A stretch of 5,043 nt of DNA from the NCBI GenBank assembly GCA_022844585.1, contig JALHLM010000450.1, forward strand, positions 1 to 5,043, read 5' to 3'. This document shows positions 1-5,043 of this stretch, piece after piece. Below the pieces are notes generated by a model. That model was not told the DNA's origin and made no database searches. It worked only from the letters and a program-made list of their open reading frames with translations. The number at the start of each line of letters is the position of its first letter. The first letter of the stretch is position 1. This DNA is from Pirellulales bacterium. GTDB lineage: Bacteria; Planctomycetota; Planctomycetia; Pirellulales; JALHLM01. The translations under genes were made by a program, and so were the position numbers.

Positions 1-1848
1 GACGATCATCTGCTCACGGCCGCCGTATTTGCCGAGCAACCAGCGTCCGAGCGACGAATTCGGTTCGCGCGGATTGACGCCCGTTCCCAGCTGTACGACC
101 TGATTGCGGCCGCTGTCCTTGGCCATCAAGAGCGCGCGATCGGCGCGACGCAGCAGCGTGGCGGGCGTATCGCCGGCTTGTAACGCCGTGACGCCGAAAC
201 TGGCGGTGATCTTCGCGCCGGCCAGTGTCGATTGCGGGATCGCCGCGAAGGCCGCCCGCATGCCTTCCGCGCGTTCGGCCGCCGAAGCGTTGTCGCAATC
301 CTCGCAGAGCAGCACGAACTCTTCGCCCCCGTAACGCGCCGCCACGTCCTGGGAACGAGCATGCGCCGCGATCACCTGGGCGAACGATTGAATCACCGCG
401 TCGCCGGCCTGGTGGCCATAGTTATCATTGACTTGCTTGAAGCGATCGATATCGCAGATGACTAATGCGCAGACGCTTTCGCGGGTCGTATGGTCGGCGG
501 AGAACGATTCCAGCTTGCGATCGAATTCCGCCCGGTTCGCGAGACCGGTGAGCGGATCCTTGGTGACCATTTCGTGCAGGTCGTGGCAGCGCTCTTCCAG
601 CGTGAGCTGCTGCGTCACATCGGAGAGCATCAACATTGCGCCATGGGGCGCGCCGTCGACGCCCAGGATGGGGATGCCGTGTGCGTCGACCGTTTTGGGA
701 TCGCCGGAGCGGCCTTCCAGCATCAATCGCTTGTGCCAGGGCGTGCGGGATTGCAGGCAAAACACCAGCGGGCAATTCTCATCGGCAATGCGCCGGCCTT
801 CGTTGTCACGCAACGACACCAAACTGGGCGACCATTCGCGTTCGATCACGCTCGACGCGCTGATGCCGGTCAGGCGTTCCGCGCCGGGATTCCATTCGGT
901 GATCCGGTGACGCAGATCGATCGCCACGACGGCGCCGACCATCTGTTCGACGAGGCGCCGGTGCATCAGCGCTTCGAACCCGCCGCCCGCAGCCGTCGGG
1001 TCCTGCGGCGCCAAGCGCTGCCAGGGAGATTGCGTCCATTCGCCGAGCATCGGCCGTAGCCAGCCACGGGCGACTTCTTCCTCGAATCGCCGGCGGTCAG
1101 CCTGGTGGAATTCGGTAAAGCGGCGGACCAATGTTGGATCGAATTGCCGGCCGGCGTTGCGATAAATTTCGAGTAGCGCCCGTTCCGGCGTCAACGGCCG
1201 GCGGAATACCTGGTCCGCCATCATCGCCTCGTAGGCGACCGCGATCGAGAGCATGCGAGCGCCGAGCGGCAACTCCTCGCCCGACAAGCCTTGCGGGTGA
1301 TTCGAGCCGTCGTACCAGAGGTGCGCGTCACGTACGATCACGAGCACTTCGGTCGCTTCGCAACTGCCGTGCAGAATCTCCAGGCCGAATTCGCGATGCC
1401 GGTTCATCATGCCGGCTTCTTCTGTATTCAACGGTCCCGGCTTGAGCAGCACGCGATCCGGCACGCCGATCTTACCGACGTCGTGGACCAGCGCGGCCAA
1501 CTCTAGTTGCTCGCGAAACCGTGCCTCCTGTTCCATCCACAGCGACCAGGCCGAGCAACCGAGCGCCACGCGCAACGAACGTCGCGCCGTGCCGGGGTCT
1601 TTGTGCTTGAGCGCCAGGAACAAACTTCCGGCGACGCCCAGCCGGGCTTGCGCCAGTCGATCGTGATCGTCGTCGGAGAGTTCCAGCCGCTGCGCGACGG
1701 AGCTTTCCTTGCCCCAGCCATCGAGCTCCGCCAGAAGTTGGCTCAGCTCCTGCACACGGCCCGTCGCGTCCACGGCGTAATTCGCCGACGCTGGCGGCGC
1801 CGGGCCGTCGTTCGCGAGAGAACTGGAAGAGGTCGCCGCTTGAGTCAT
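1..1848 (-). CDS. Diguanylate cyclase with N-terminal degenerate HD-GYP domain and PAS domain (C-terminus outside window)
   Basis: The frame is open from ATG at 1848 to the window edge: 616 codons with no stop. The N-terminal ~95 residues are helical-looking and unrecognised. Residues ~95-245 match HD-GYP: LVHDVGKIGVPDRVLLKPG contains the HD pair (H122, D123) and K126, H151 follows, and NAGRQFDPTLV (G233-D237) is the usual C-terminal motif. The central signature is eroded: the usual HHExxDGxGYP reads AHLWYDGSNHP (A175, H176, N183, H184), and the later metal-binding Asp is V204. Residues ~295-410 look like a PAS domain (VVAIDLRHRITEWNPGAERLTG). Residues ~435-590 are GGDEF: DIDRFKQVND (metal ligands D466/D468 region), RYGGEEF (G507-F511), and RxxD at R498-D501, five residues upstream, the usual c-di-GMP inhibition site. 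I infer an active, feedback-inhibited, probably cytoplasmic cyclase that makes c-di-GMP from GTP, with a regulatory HD-GYP remnant. No membrane segment is visible. ATG 1848 is the first in-frame ATG. It has no clear Shine-Dalgarno, and the frame stays open further upstream, so a GTG/TTG start is possible. Confidence 0.9.
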   Translation of the reverse strand, partial: MTQAATSSSSLANDGPAPPASANYAVDATGRVQELSQLLAELDGWGKESSVAQRLELSDDDHDRLAQARLGVAGSLFLALKHKDPGTARRSLRVALGCSAWSLWMEQEARFREQLELAALVHDVGKIGVPDRVLLKPGPLNTEEAGMMNRHREFGLEILHGSCEATEVLVIVRDAHLWYDGSNHPQGLSGEELPLGARMLSIAVAYEAMMADQVFRRPLTPERALLEIYRNAGRQFDPTLVRRFTEFHQADRRRFEEEVARGWLRPMLGEWTQSPWQRLAPQDPTAAGGGFEALMHRRLVEQMVGAVVAIDLRHRITEWNPGAERLTGISASSVIEREWSPSLVSLRDNEGRRIADENCPLVFCLQSRTPWHKRLMLEGRSGDPKTVDAHGIPILGVDGAPHGAMLMLSDVTQQLTLEERCHDLHEMVTKDPLTGLANRAEFDRKLESFSADHTTRESVCALVICDIDRFKQVNDNYGHQAGDAVIQSFAQVIAAHARSQDVAARYGGEEFVLLCEDCDNASAAERAEGMRAAFAAIPQSTLAGAKITASFGVTALQAGDTPATLLRRADRALLMAKDSGRNQVVQLGTGVNPREPNSSLGRWLLGKYGGREQMIV

Positions 1849-2166
1849 CGTTGGGTCGAGCGAGGCCGTCGGGCGATGGGTAGAGCATTGCGAGCGCCCG
1901 CGCGCGGCGTGATATCCTGACCCGCGCTCCCGGCGGATACGCGAATTCTCATCACCCGGCAAAAAGGCCCTCGCAGCTATCTAAACCCTAGGTCGGAAAA
2001 GGACTAACGGCAAATTGCCAGTTGAGACGAGTGAATTGACCAATGAGTCGGGGAATGCCCTTAACCTTGGCGGACGATCGATCGCAGCGGTGGTTGGAAG
2101 GTAGGAGTTTTGACTACACTATCGATCGCAACACGCTTGGAAACGTCAAATTCGTCGGCTTTTGCA
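1849..2166. other. Intergenic region between the divergent cyclase and small membrane-protein genes
   Basis: I see no gene of recognisable family in this ~320-bp gap. Upstream regions of the minus-strand cyclase and the plus-strand small genes must both lie here. Visible elements are a short perfect palindrome GGCAAATTGCC (2009-2019), a 10-bp direct repeat ATCGATCGCA at 2077-2086 and 2121-2130, and an AGGAG at 2103-2107. That AGGAG sits only 2 bases before an in-frame TTG (2110), which is too close for a normal ribosome site. No pair of -35/-10 boxes is convincing on either strand. Base composition is visibly more AT-rich from about 1960 to 2070 than in the flanking coding DNA, as expected for a promoter region. 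Confidence 0.55.
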
Positions 2167-2463
2167 ATGGACGATAATCCCTATCAGTCGCCGGCGACAG
2201 GAAGCCAGCCGGCGTCAAAAACCGCTACCGCAGTGCCGCTGTGGGCGCGTATGGTAGCGATTCTCTTGTTTCTGCTGGCGACCGGCGCTTCGGCGCTGGC
2301 CGCCGTCTTCGGGACGCGATTCGGCTTGCGAAGCCTATCTCCAGAAGATCAGTGGTTGATCGACTTCTTTACCGGTTGTTTCGCCGCGGCCGCTGTGGTC
2401 TTCACGCTGGTGGGACTGCTCGTGCTGTTTGCATTCTTACGGCCTTTGACATCGGATCGCTGA
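2167..2463 (+). CDS. Small two-helix membrane protein with N-terminal NPYQSP motif, function unknown
   Basis: A 98-residue protein if started at ATG 2167, reading MDDNPYQSPATGSQP at the N-terminus. Short proteins opening with NPYQSP or NPYxxP within the first few residues are, from memory, common in planctomycetes, and this decides the start. A longer reading from TTG 2110 would add 19 residues (ending SNSSAFA) and has AGGAG upstream, but at only 2 bases spacing; the ATG itself has no visible Shine-Dalgarno. After a polar Ser/Thr/Ala-rich segment (residues ~6-25) there are two hydrophobic helices, at ~28-50 (MVAILLFLLATGASALAAVF) and ~66-93 (FFTGCFAAAAVVFTLVGLLV), joined by a short loop containing SPEDQW. 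It should be an inner-membrane protein with both termini on the same side. No catalytic motif is seen. A second small membrane protein starts 42 bp downstream and may be cotranscribed. I cannot assign a function. Confidence 0.72.
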   Translation: MDDNPYQSPATGSQPASKTATAVPLWARMVAILLFLLATGASALAAVFGTRFGLRSLSPEDQWLIDFFTGCFAAAAVVFTLVGLLVLFAFLRPLTSDR

Positions 2464-2494
2464 AACTCGGGCCGACATGGCAATTCGAGGAATC

Positions 2495-2500
2495 AGGGAG
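2495..2500 (+). promoter_or_regulatory. Ribosome binding site deciding a GTG start
   Basis: AGGGAG lies 5 bases before GTG 2506. It supports this GTG as the start of the second small membrane protein, since no ATG in that frame gives a comparable N-terminus. Confidence 0.6.
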
Positions 2501-2505
2501 ACATC

Positions 2506-2703
2506 GTGATTCAAATAGCGGTAATTGCAGTAGCGATCGGACTGATCGTAATCGGCGTGAAGGGATTCACGGCCGAGGGGATTCCGCTGACGAAAGAAAA
2601 GTCACTGCATGGCAAAGCCGGAAGGCTGACCGGGGTCGCCTGTATCCTCGCAGGCGTACTGTTCATTCCGGCCTTCTTTCTGGCACTCTTGTTATTCCGC
2701 TAG
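2506..2703 (+). CDS. Small two-helix membrane protein, function unknown
   Basis: A 65-residue protein from GTG 2506 with AGGGAG 5 bases upstream, ending at TAG 2701-2703. It is almost entirely two hydrophobic helices: residues ~2-19 (IQIAVIAVAIGLIVIGVK) and ~41-64 (LTGVACILAGVLFIPAFFLA). They are joined by a polar, basic loop (KGFTAEGIPLTKEKSLHGK). No signal-peptidase site, cysteine pair or catalytic residue stands out. The layout of helix, GFTxxGIPLT loop, G-R-xxG and helix resembles short uncharacterised membrane proteins of planctomycetes, but I do not recognise a named family. It follows the NPYQSP protein on the same strand after 42 bp, so a two-gene transcript is plausible. Good start site, codon use like its neighbours and a coherent two-helix profile argue for a real gene. 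The longer overlapping frame at 2241-2795 has no such profile. Confidence 0.68.
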   Translation: MIQIAVIAVAIGLIVIGVKGFTAEGIPLTKEKSLHGKAGRLTGVACILAGVLFIPAFFLALLLFR

Positions 2704-2781
2704 CGGATACGTGCCTTCCTGGCGATTTTTTTGGCTGGCGACTGTCGTTTGACGCGTTGCATTCCGCCCGAACGCGGCGAG

Positions 2782-2810
2782 TTGTAGGGGGGTAAAGGCG
2801 GCGTTACAAT
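2782..2810 (+). promoter_or_regulatory. Candidate sigma70-type promoter for the phosphofructokinase gene
   Basis: TACAAT (2805-2810) matches the -10 consensus at five of six bases. TTGTAG lies 17 bases upstream (2782-2787) but matches the -35 consensus only in TTG. Initiation near 2817 would give a leader of about 40 bases before ATG 2856. The spacing is ideal; the weak -35 keeps this tentative. Confidence 0.35.
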
Positions 2811-2855
2811 GCCTGCTTTCCTCAATTTGAGCGCCTGCTGAGTCGGAAGTCCGTA

Positions 2856-4145
2856 ATGGCCAAGGTTCGCAATATGGTCGTCGCGCAGAGCGGCGGCCCC
2901 AGCCCTGTCATCAACAACTCGCTCCGCGGCATCATCGAGGCCGCCCGCGATCTGGCCCCGATCGGCACCGTCTACGGCGCCCGACACGGGATCGAAGGGG
3001 TGCTCAAGGAAGAGCTGCTCGACCTGTCGTCTCAGCCAGCCGAAGAGGTCGCGCTGCTGCGGTTCACGCCGGCGGCCGGCTCGATCGGCACCTGCCGGTA
3101 CAAGCTCAAGCCGAACCAGCTCGAGGACTTCGAGCGGGTCATCAACGTCTTCCGCGCGCACAACGTCGGGTACTTCCTGTACATCGGTGGGAACGACTCG
3201 ATGGACACCGCCAACAAGGTCGCCTTGATGGCCCGCGAGCGCGGCGTCGACCTGGTCGGCGTGGGCGTCCCGAAGACCATCGACAACGACGTGGGCGATT
3301 CCGAGTTCAAGCTCATCGACCACACGCCCGGATACGGCTCCGTCGCCAAGTACTGGATGCACATGGTCCAGAACGCCAACGAGGAAAACGAAGGTTCCTC
3401 GCCGGCCGACCCCGTGCTAGTCATGCAAGCGATGGGTCGCAAGATTGGCTTCATCCCCGCCGCCGCGCGCCTGGCGGACCCGCGCCGCGAGATGCCACTG
3501 CACATCTACCTGGCCGAAAGCCATTGCACGCTGGAGCAACTCGCCGATCAGGTGAATGATGAACTGAAGCGATCGGCCCGCTGCATGGTCGTGGTCAGCG
3601 AAGGTTTTGACGTCGGCAGCCTCGGCGAGGTGAAAGACGCGTTTGGACATACTTCGTTTAGCGCGAGTCAGATCACCGTCGCGCAAGTCATCGTCAACTA
3701 CCTGAACAAGGTCGGCCTGTCCGCCAAAGGCGCCGCACGGGCGAACGTCTCCGGTACCGACCAGCGGCACGCGATGGCATACGCCTCGGTCGTGGACTTG
3801 GAGGAAGCGTACAAGAGCGGCCAGATGGCGGCGTTGCTGGCCGCGCAAGGCGAAAGCGGCTTCATGTCGACGATCCTTCGCAACCCCGGCCCGGTGTACA
3901 GCGTCCGCTACGACAAGGTCCCGCTGCCGGACGTGGCCAACAGCGAGCGCACGTTCCCGAAGGCCTGGATTTCTTCCAGCGGCTACGACGTGACGGACGA
4001 ATTCCTCCGCTATGCCAAACCGCTGATTGGCGACGACATGATCTCGCTCCCCATGGTCGACGGCCGGCAGCGATTGACCCGCTTCGCGCCGATCTACGCG
4101 GACCAGAAGCTGCCGCGGTATGTACCGCAGGCGGACCGGAAGTAA
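2856..4145 (+). CDS. pfp: Diphosphate--fructose-6-phosphate 1-phosphotransferase (PPi-dependent phosphofructokinase)
   Basis: A complete 429-residue protein of the 6-phosphofructokinase family, which interconverts fructose 6-phosphate and fructose 1,6-bisphosphate in the cytoplasm. Motifs in order: SGGPSPVINNS (12-22) at the phosphoryl-donor site; GGNDSMD (111-117), where ATP enzymes have GGDGS; PKTIDNDVGDSE (from P139), with catalytic base D143 and K140; GYGSVAKYW; MGR (193-195), which binds sugar phosphate; VVSEGFD with E249; and GTDQRHAMAY towards the C-terminal half. By family knowledge, an Asp at the second position of the GGDGS Asp-Gly pair (here D114) and Lys in PKTIDND mark PPi users, because they block the ATP alpha-phosphate pocket; hence the PPi call. 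The reaction is reversible, so the enzyme can serve glycolysis and gluconeogenesis. Length fits bacterial PPi enzymes. ATG 2856 has GGAAG (2845-2849) 6 bases upstream, and the N-terminus matches the family. An odd point is N113 in place of the usual Asp. An ATP or mixed donor cannot be fully excluded. Confidence 0.93.
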   Translation: MAKVRNMVVAQSGGPSPVINNSLRGIIEAARDLAPIGTVYGARHGIEGVLKEELLDLSSQPAEEVALLRFTPAAGSIGTCRYKLKPNQLEDFERVINVFRAHNVGYFLYIGGNDSMDTANKVALMARERGVDLVGVGVPKTIDNDVGDSEFKLIDHTPGYGSVAKYWMHMVQNANEENEGSSPADPVLVMQAMGRKIGFIPAAARLADPRREMPLHIYLAESHCTLEQLADQVNDELKRSARCMVVVSEGFDVGSLGEVKDAFGHTSFSASQITVAQVIVNYLNKVGLSAKGAARANVSGTDQRHAMAYASVVDLEEAYKSGQMAALLAAQGESGFMSTILRNPGPVYSVRYDKVPLPDVANSERTFPKAWISSSGYDVTDEFLRYAKPLIGDDMISLPMVDGRQRLTRFAPIYADQKLPRYVPQADRK

Positions 4146-4175
4146 ACGTTTCGTACTGTTCCAAGTCGGATTTAG

Positions 4176-4207
4176 GAATGACGAATGTCGAAATCCGAAT
4201 GACGAAT
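4176..4207 (+). repeat. Left arm of the inverted repeat
   Basis: This 32-base arm pairs with 4312-4343 at 31 of 32 positions; the one difference is A versus G at arm position 18, which still allows a G-U or A-C opposition in RNA. A shorter related unit follows directly (4208-4233). Confidence 0.85.
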
Positions 4208-4311
4208 GAATGTCGAAGCTCGAATGACGAAGGCCCGATTGCCACGGCCTCGCATTCGAAGATAAATCACAGTCCATCGAGCGCCATTCGACATTCAGTC
4301 ATTCGGATTTG

Positions 4312-4343
4312 ATTCGTCATTCGGACTTCGACATTCGTCATTC
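4312..4343 (-). repeat. Right arm of the inverted repeat
   Basis: Reverse complement of the left arm with one mismatch, separated from it by 104 bases. A degenerate inner unit (4286-4311) precedes it and partly matches the complement of 4208-4233, so the symmetry continues inward. The core of about 50 bases between (4234-4285) is unrelated to the repeat. Confidence 0.85.
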
Positions 4344-4387
4344 ATCACTTGACCTGCTGTTACTCAAACACGACTTCGCGACCCTCC

Positions 4388-5043
4388 ATGTTCGAACTCA
4401 CCCCCAAACACTCTTTCCTCGTCGGCATTGATTCCGACGGCTGCGCGTTTGATACGATGGAATTGAAGCACAAGGAGTGCTTCATTCCGAACACGATCAA
4501 CTACTACGAACTGCAAGGCGTCAGCAAGTACGCGCGCGAGGCGGCGGAGTTCGTCAATCTTTACTCGAAGAGCCGCGGGATCAATCGCTTTCCAGCGCTC
4601 GTGGAGTCACTCGACTGGCTGCGCAAGCGACCCGAGGTGCAAGCCCGCGGCGTGAAGATTCCGGAGGCGAAGGGCTTGCGCGATTGGATCGCGCGGGAAA
4701 CCAAGCAGGCAAATCCGGCGTTGCAGGCGGCCGTGGAAGCGACCGGCGACCCGGACTTGAAGCAAGCGTTGGCGTGGTCGGTGGCCGTCAACGAGATGAT
4801 CACCAAGTTCGTCCGCGGCGTGCCGCCGTTTCCGTTCGTGCGGGAATGCCTGGAGAAGTTCAAACCCAAGGCCGATTTGCTGGTCGTTTCCGCCACGCCG
4901 AATGAAGCCCTGCAGCGCGAGTGGGAAGAGCACGACCTGGAAAAATACGTGGCCGCGATCTGCGGGCAGGAGATCGGCACCAAGAAGGAAATCCTCGGCG
5001 TCGCCAAGAAATACGCCGCGAACCAGGTGTTGATGATCGGCGA
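4388..5043 (+). CDS. HAD-superfamily hydrolase, probable phosphatase (C-terminus outside window)
   Basis: Open from ATG 4388 to the window edge, 218 complete codons. Motif I is VGIDSDGCAFDTM, with nucleophile D15 and acid/base D17 (DxDG). Motif II is LVVSATP with S168. Motif III is GTKKEIL with K199 or K200. The window stops within the expected motif IV (VLMIGD), right after MIG. Between motifs I and II lies a ~120-residue, mostly helical insertion rich in charged and aromatic residues (YYELQGVSKYAREAAEFVNL), as in C1-capped HAD enzymes of the phosphoglycolate phosphatase/beta-phosphoglucomutase type. By family knowledge these transfer phosphate from a small substrate through an aspartyl-phosphate with Mg2+, in the cytoplasm. 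The substrate is not evident, and Cys follows DSDG where Thr or Val is more usual. ATG 4388 lies just ahead of the conserved first strand but has no clear Shine-Dalgarno. The 242-bp repeat-filled gap suggests a transcript separate from pfp. Confidence 0.85.
   Translation, partial: MFELTPKHSFLVGIDSDGCAFDTMELKHKECFIPNTINYYELQGVSKYAREAAEFVNLYSKSRGINRFPALVESLDWLRKRPEVQARGVKIPEAKGLRDWIARETKQANPALQAAVEATGDPDLKQALAWSVAVNEMITKFVRGVPPFPFVRECLEKFKPKADLLVVSATPNEALQREWEEHDLEKYVAAICGQEIGTKKEILGVAKKYAANQVLMIG

Larger units (their letters stand above)
4176..4343. repeat. Nested inverted-repeat element built from GAATGACGAA-type units
   Basis: This element fills most of the gap after the phosphofructokinase gene. 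GAATGACGAA occurs three times on the plus strand (4176, 4197, 4222) and its complement TTCGTCATTC twice (4313, 4334), with a degenerate copy near 4294. Units alternate with GAATGTCGAA-like words. The outer arms are near-perfect complements and could form a long stem-loop in DNA or RNA. No transposase or target-site duplication is visible. I recall similar AATGACGAA repeats scattered between genes in planctomycete and related genomes. It may be a non-autonomous mobile or REP-like element, and could also act in 3' processing or termination of the upstream transcript; both roles are inference. Confidence 0.8.

Noticed and set aside
425..1059. Several long plus- and minus-strand open frames overlapping the left third of the window (e.g. 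490-1059 plus, 425-775 minus).
   Set aside because: They lie in other frames of the cyclase gene, whose translation shows clear HD-GYP, PAS and GGDEF motifs. Their products are Arg/Ala/Pro-rich with no family signature, typical of GC-rich shadow frames.
1472..1888. 138-codon minus-strand frame starting upstream of the cyclase.
   Set aside because: It overlaps the cyclase N-terminus in a different frame and gives low-complexity Arg/Gly/Ala sequence; the cyclase frame carries the conserved HD motif across the same DNA.
2036..2064. TTGACC (2036-2041) as a -35 box upstream of the small membrane-protein genes.
   Set aside because: The sequence about 17 bases downstream (around CCTTAACC) is a poor -10 match.
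2726..2732. Run of seven T after the second small gene as an intrinsic terminator.
   Set aside because: No GC-rich stem of useful length lies immediately upstream of the T run.
2241..2795. 184-codon plus-strand frame spanning both small membrane-protein genes.
   Set aside because: Arg/Gly/Ser-rich product without membrane segments or motifs, whereas the two shorter frames give clean hydrophobic helices, one with a good ribosome site.
2700..3362. 220-codon minus-strand frame opposite the start of pfp.
   Set aside because: Antisense to strongly conserved phosphofructokinase motifs; its Val/Asp/Glu-rich product mirrors the codon pattern of the real gene.
3417..4277. 286-codon minus-strand frame running from the intergenic repeat into pfp antisense.
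   Set aside because: Its N-terminus is a translation of the repeat, giving RHSSF/IHSSF-type peptides, and the rest is antisense of pfp. Such repeat-derived peptides are a known source of false gene calls.
4176..4343. CRISPR array.
   Set aside because: The repeats are short, irregularly spaced, present on both strands and lack unique spacers of constant length; no cas gene is nearby.
4349..4366. TTGACC followed by TACTCA upstream of the HAD gene as a promoter.
   Set aside because: The spacing is about 6 bases instead of 16-18, and no -10-like box occurs at the right distance.
4477..5007. Plus-strand frame at 4477-4905 and minus-strand frames at 4561-5007.
   Set aside because: All overlap the HAD hydrolase, whose frame holds motifs I, II and III in the right order and spacing.

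Overview
The window looks like chromosomal DNA from a GC-rich bacterium, most likely a planctomycete of the Pirellula/Rhodopirellula type. Three things suggest this. A small membrane protein begins with an NPYQSP motif of the kind I recall from many planctomycete proteins. A pyrophosphate-type phosphofructokinase is present. One intergenic gap carries GAATGACGAA-type repeats of a sort I recall from such genomes. The taxonomic call is inference, since there is no rRNA or other marker here.

Layout. Positions 1848 to 1 (minus strand) carry the first 616 codons of a multidomain signalling protein whose C-terminus lies beyond the left edge. Its order is a degenerate HD-GYP domain, a PAS-like sensor, then an intact GGDEF (diguanylate cyclase) domain with a product-inhibition site. 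A gap of about 320 bp separates it from the plus-strand genes. Two small two-helix membrane proteins of unknown function follow, 42 bp apart (2167-2463 and 2506-2703). After a 152-bp gap with a plausible promoter comes a complete 429-residue 6-phosphofructokinase of the PPi-dependent type (2856-4145). The next 242-bp gap holds a nested inverted repeat that could fold into a long hairpin. The window ends inside a HAD-superfamily hydrolase gene (from 4388), cut just before its last catalytic motif.

How the genes relate. The cyclase is divergent from the rest and should act in c-di-GMP signalling. The PPi-phosphofructokinase is central glycolysis/gluconeogenesis. The HAD enzyme lies downstream on the same strand and may be a phosphatase, but the repeat-filled gap argues against tight coupling. 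I see no tRNA, rRNA, CRISPR array, transposase, phage gene or defence locus, and no convincing evidence of a new multi-gene system. The points most worth a second look are the degenerate HD-GYP fused to a working-looking GGDEF, the inverted repeat, the unusual GGND signature of the phosphofructokinase, and the uncharacterised membrane-protein pair.
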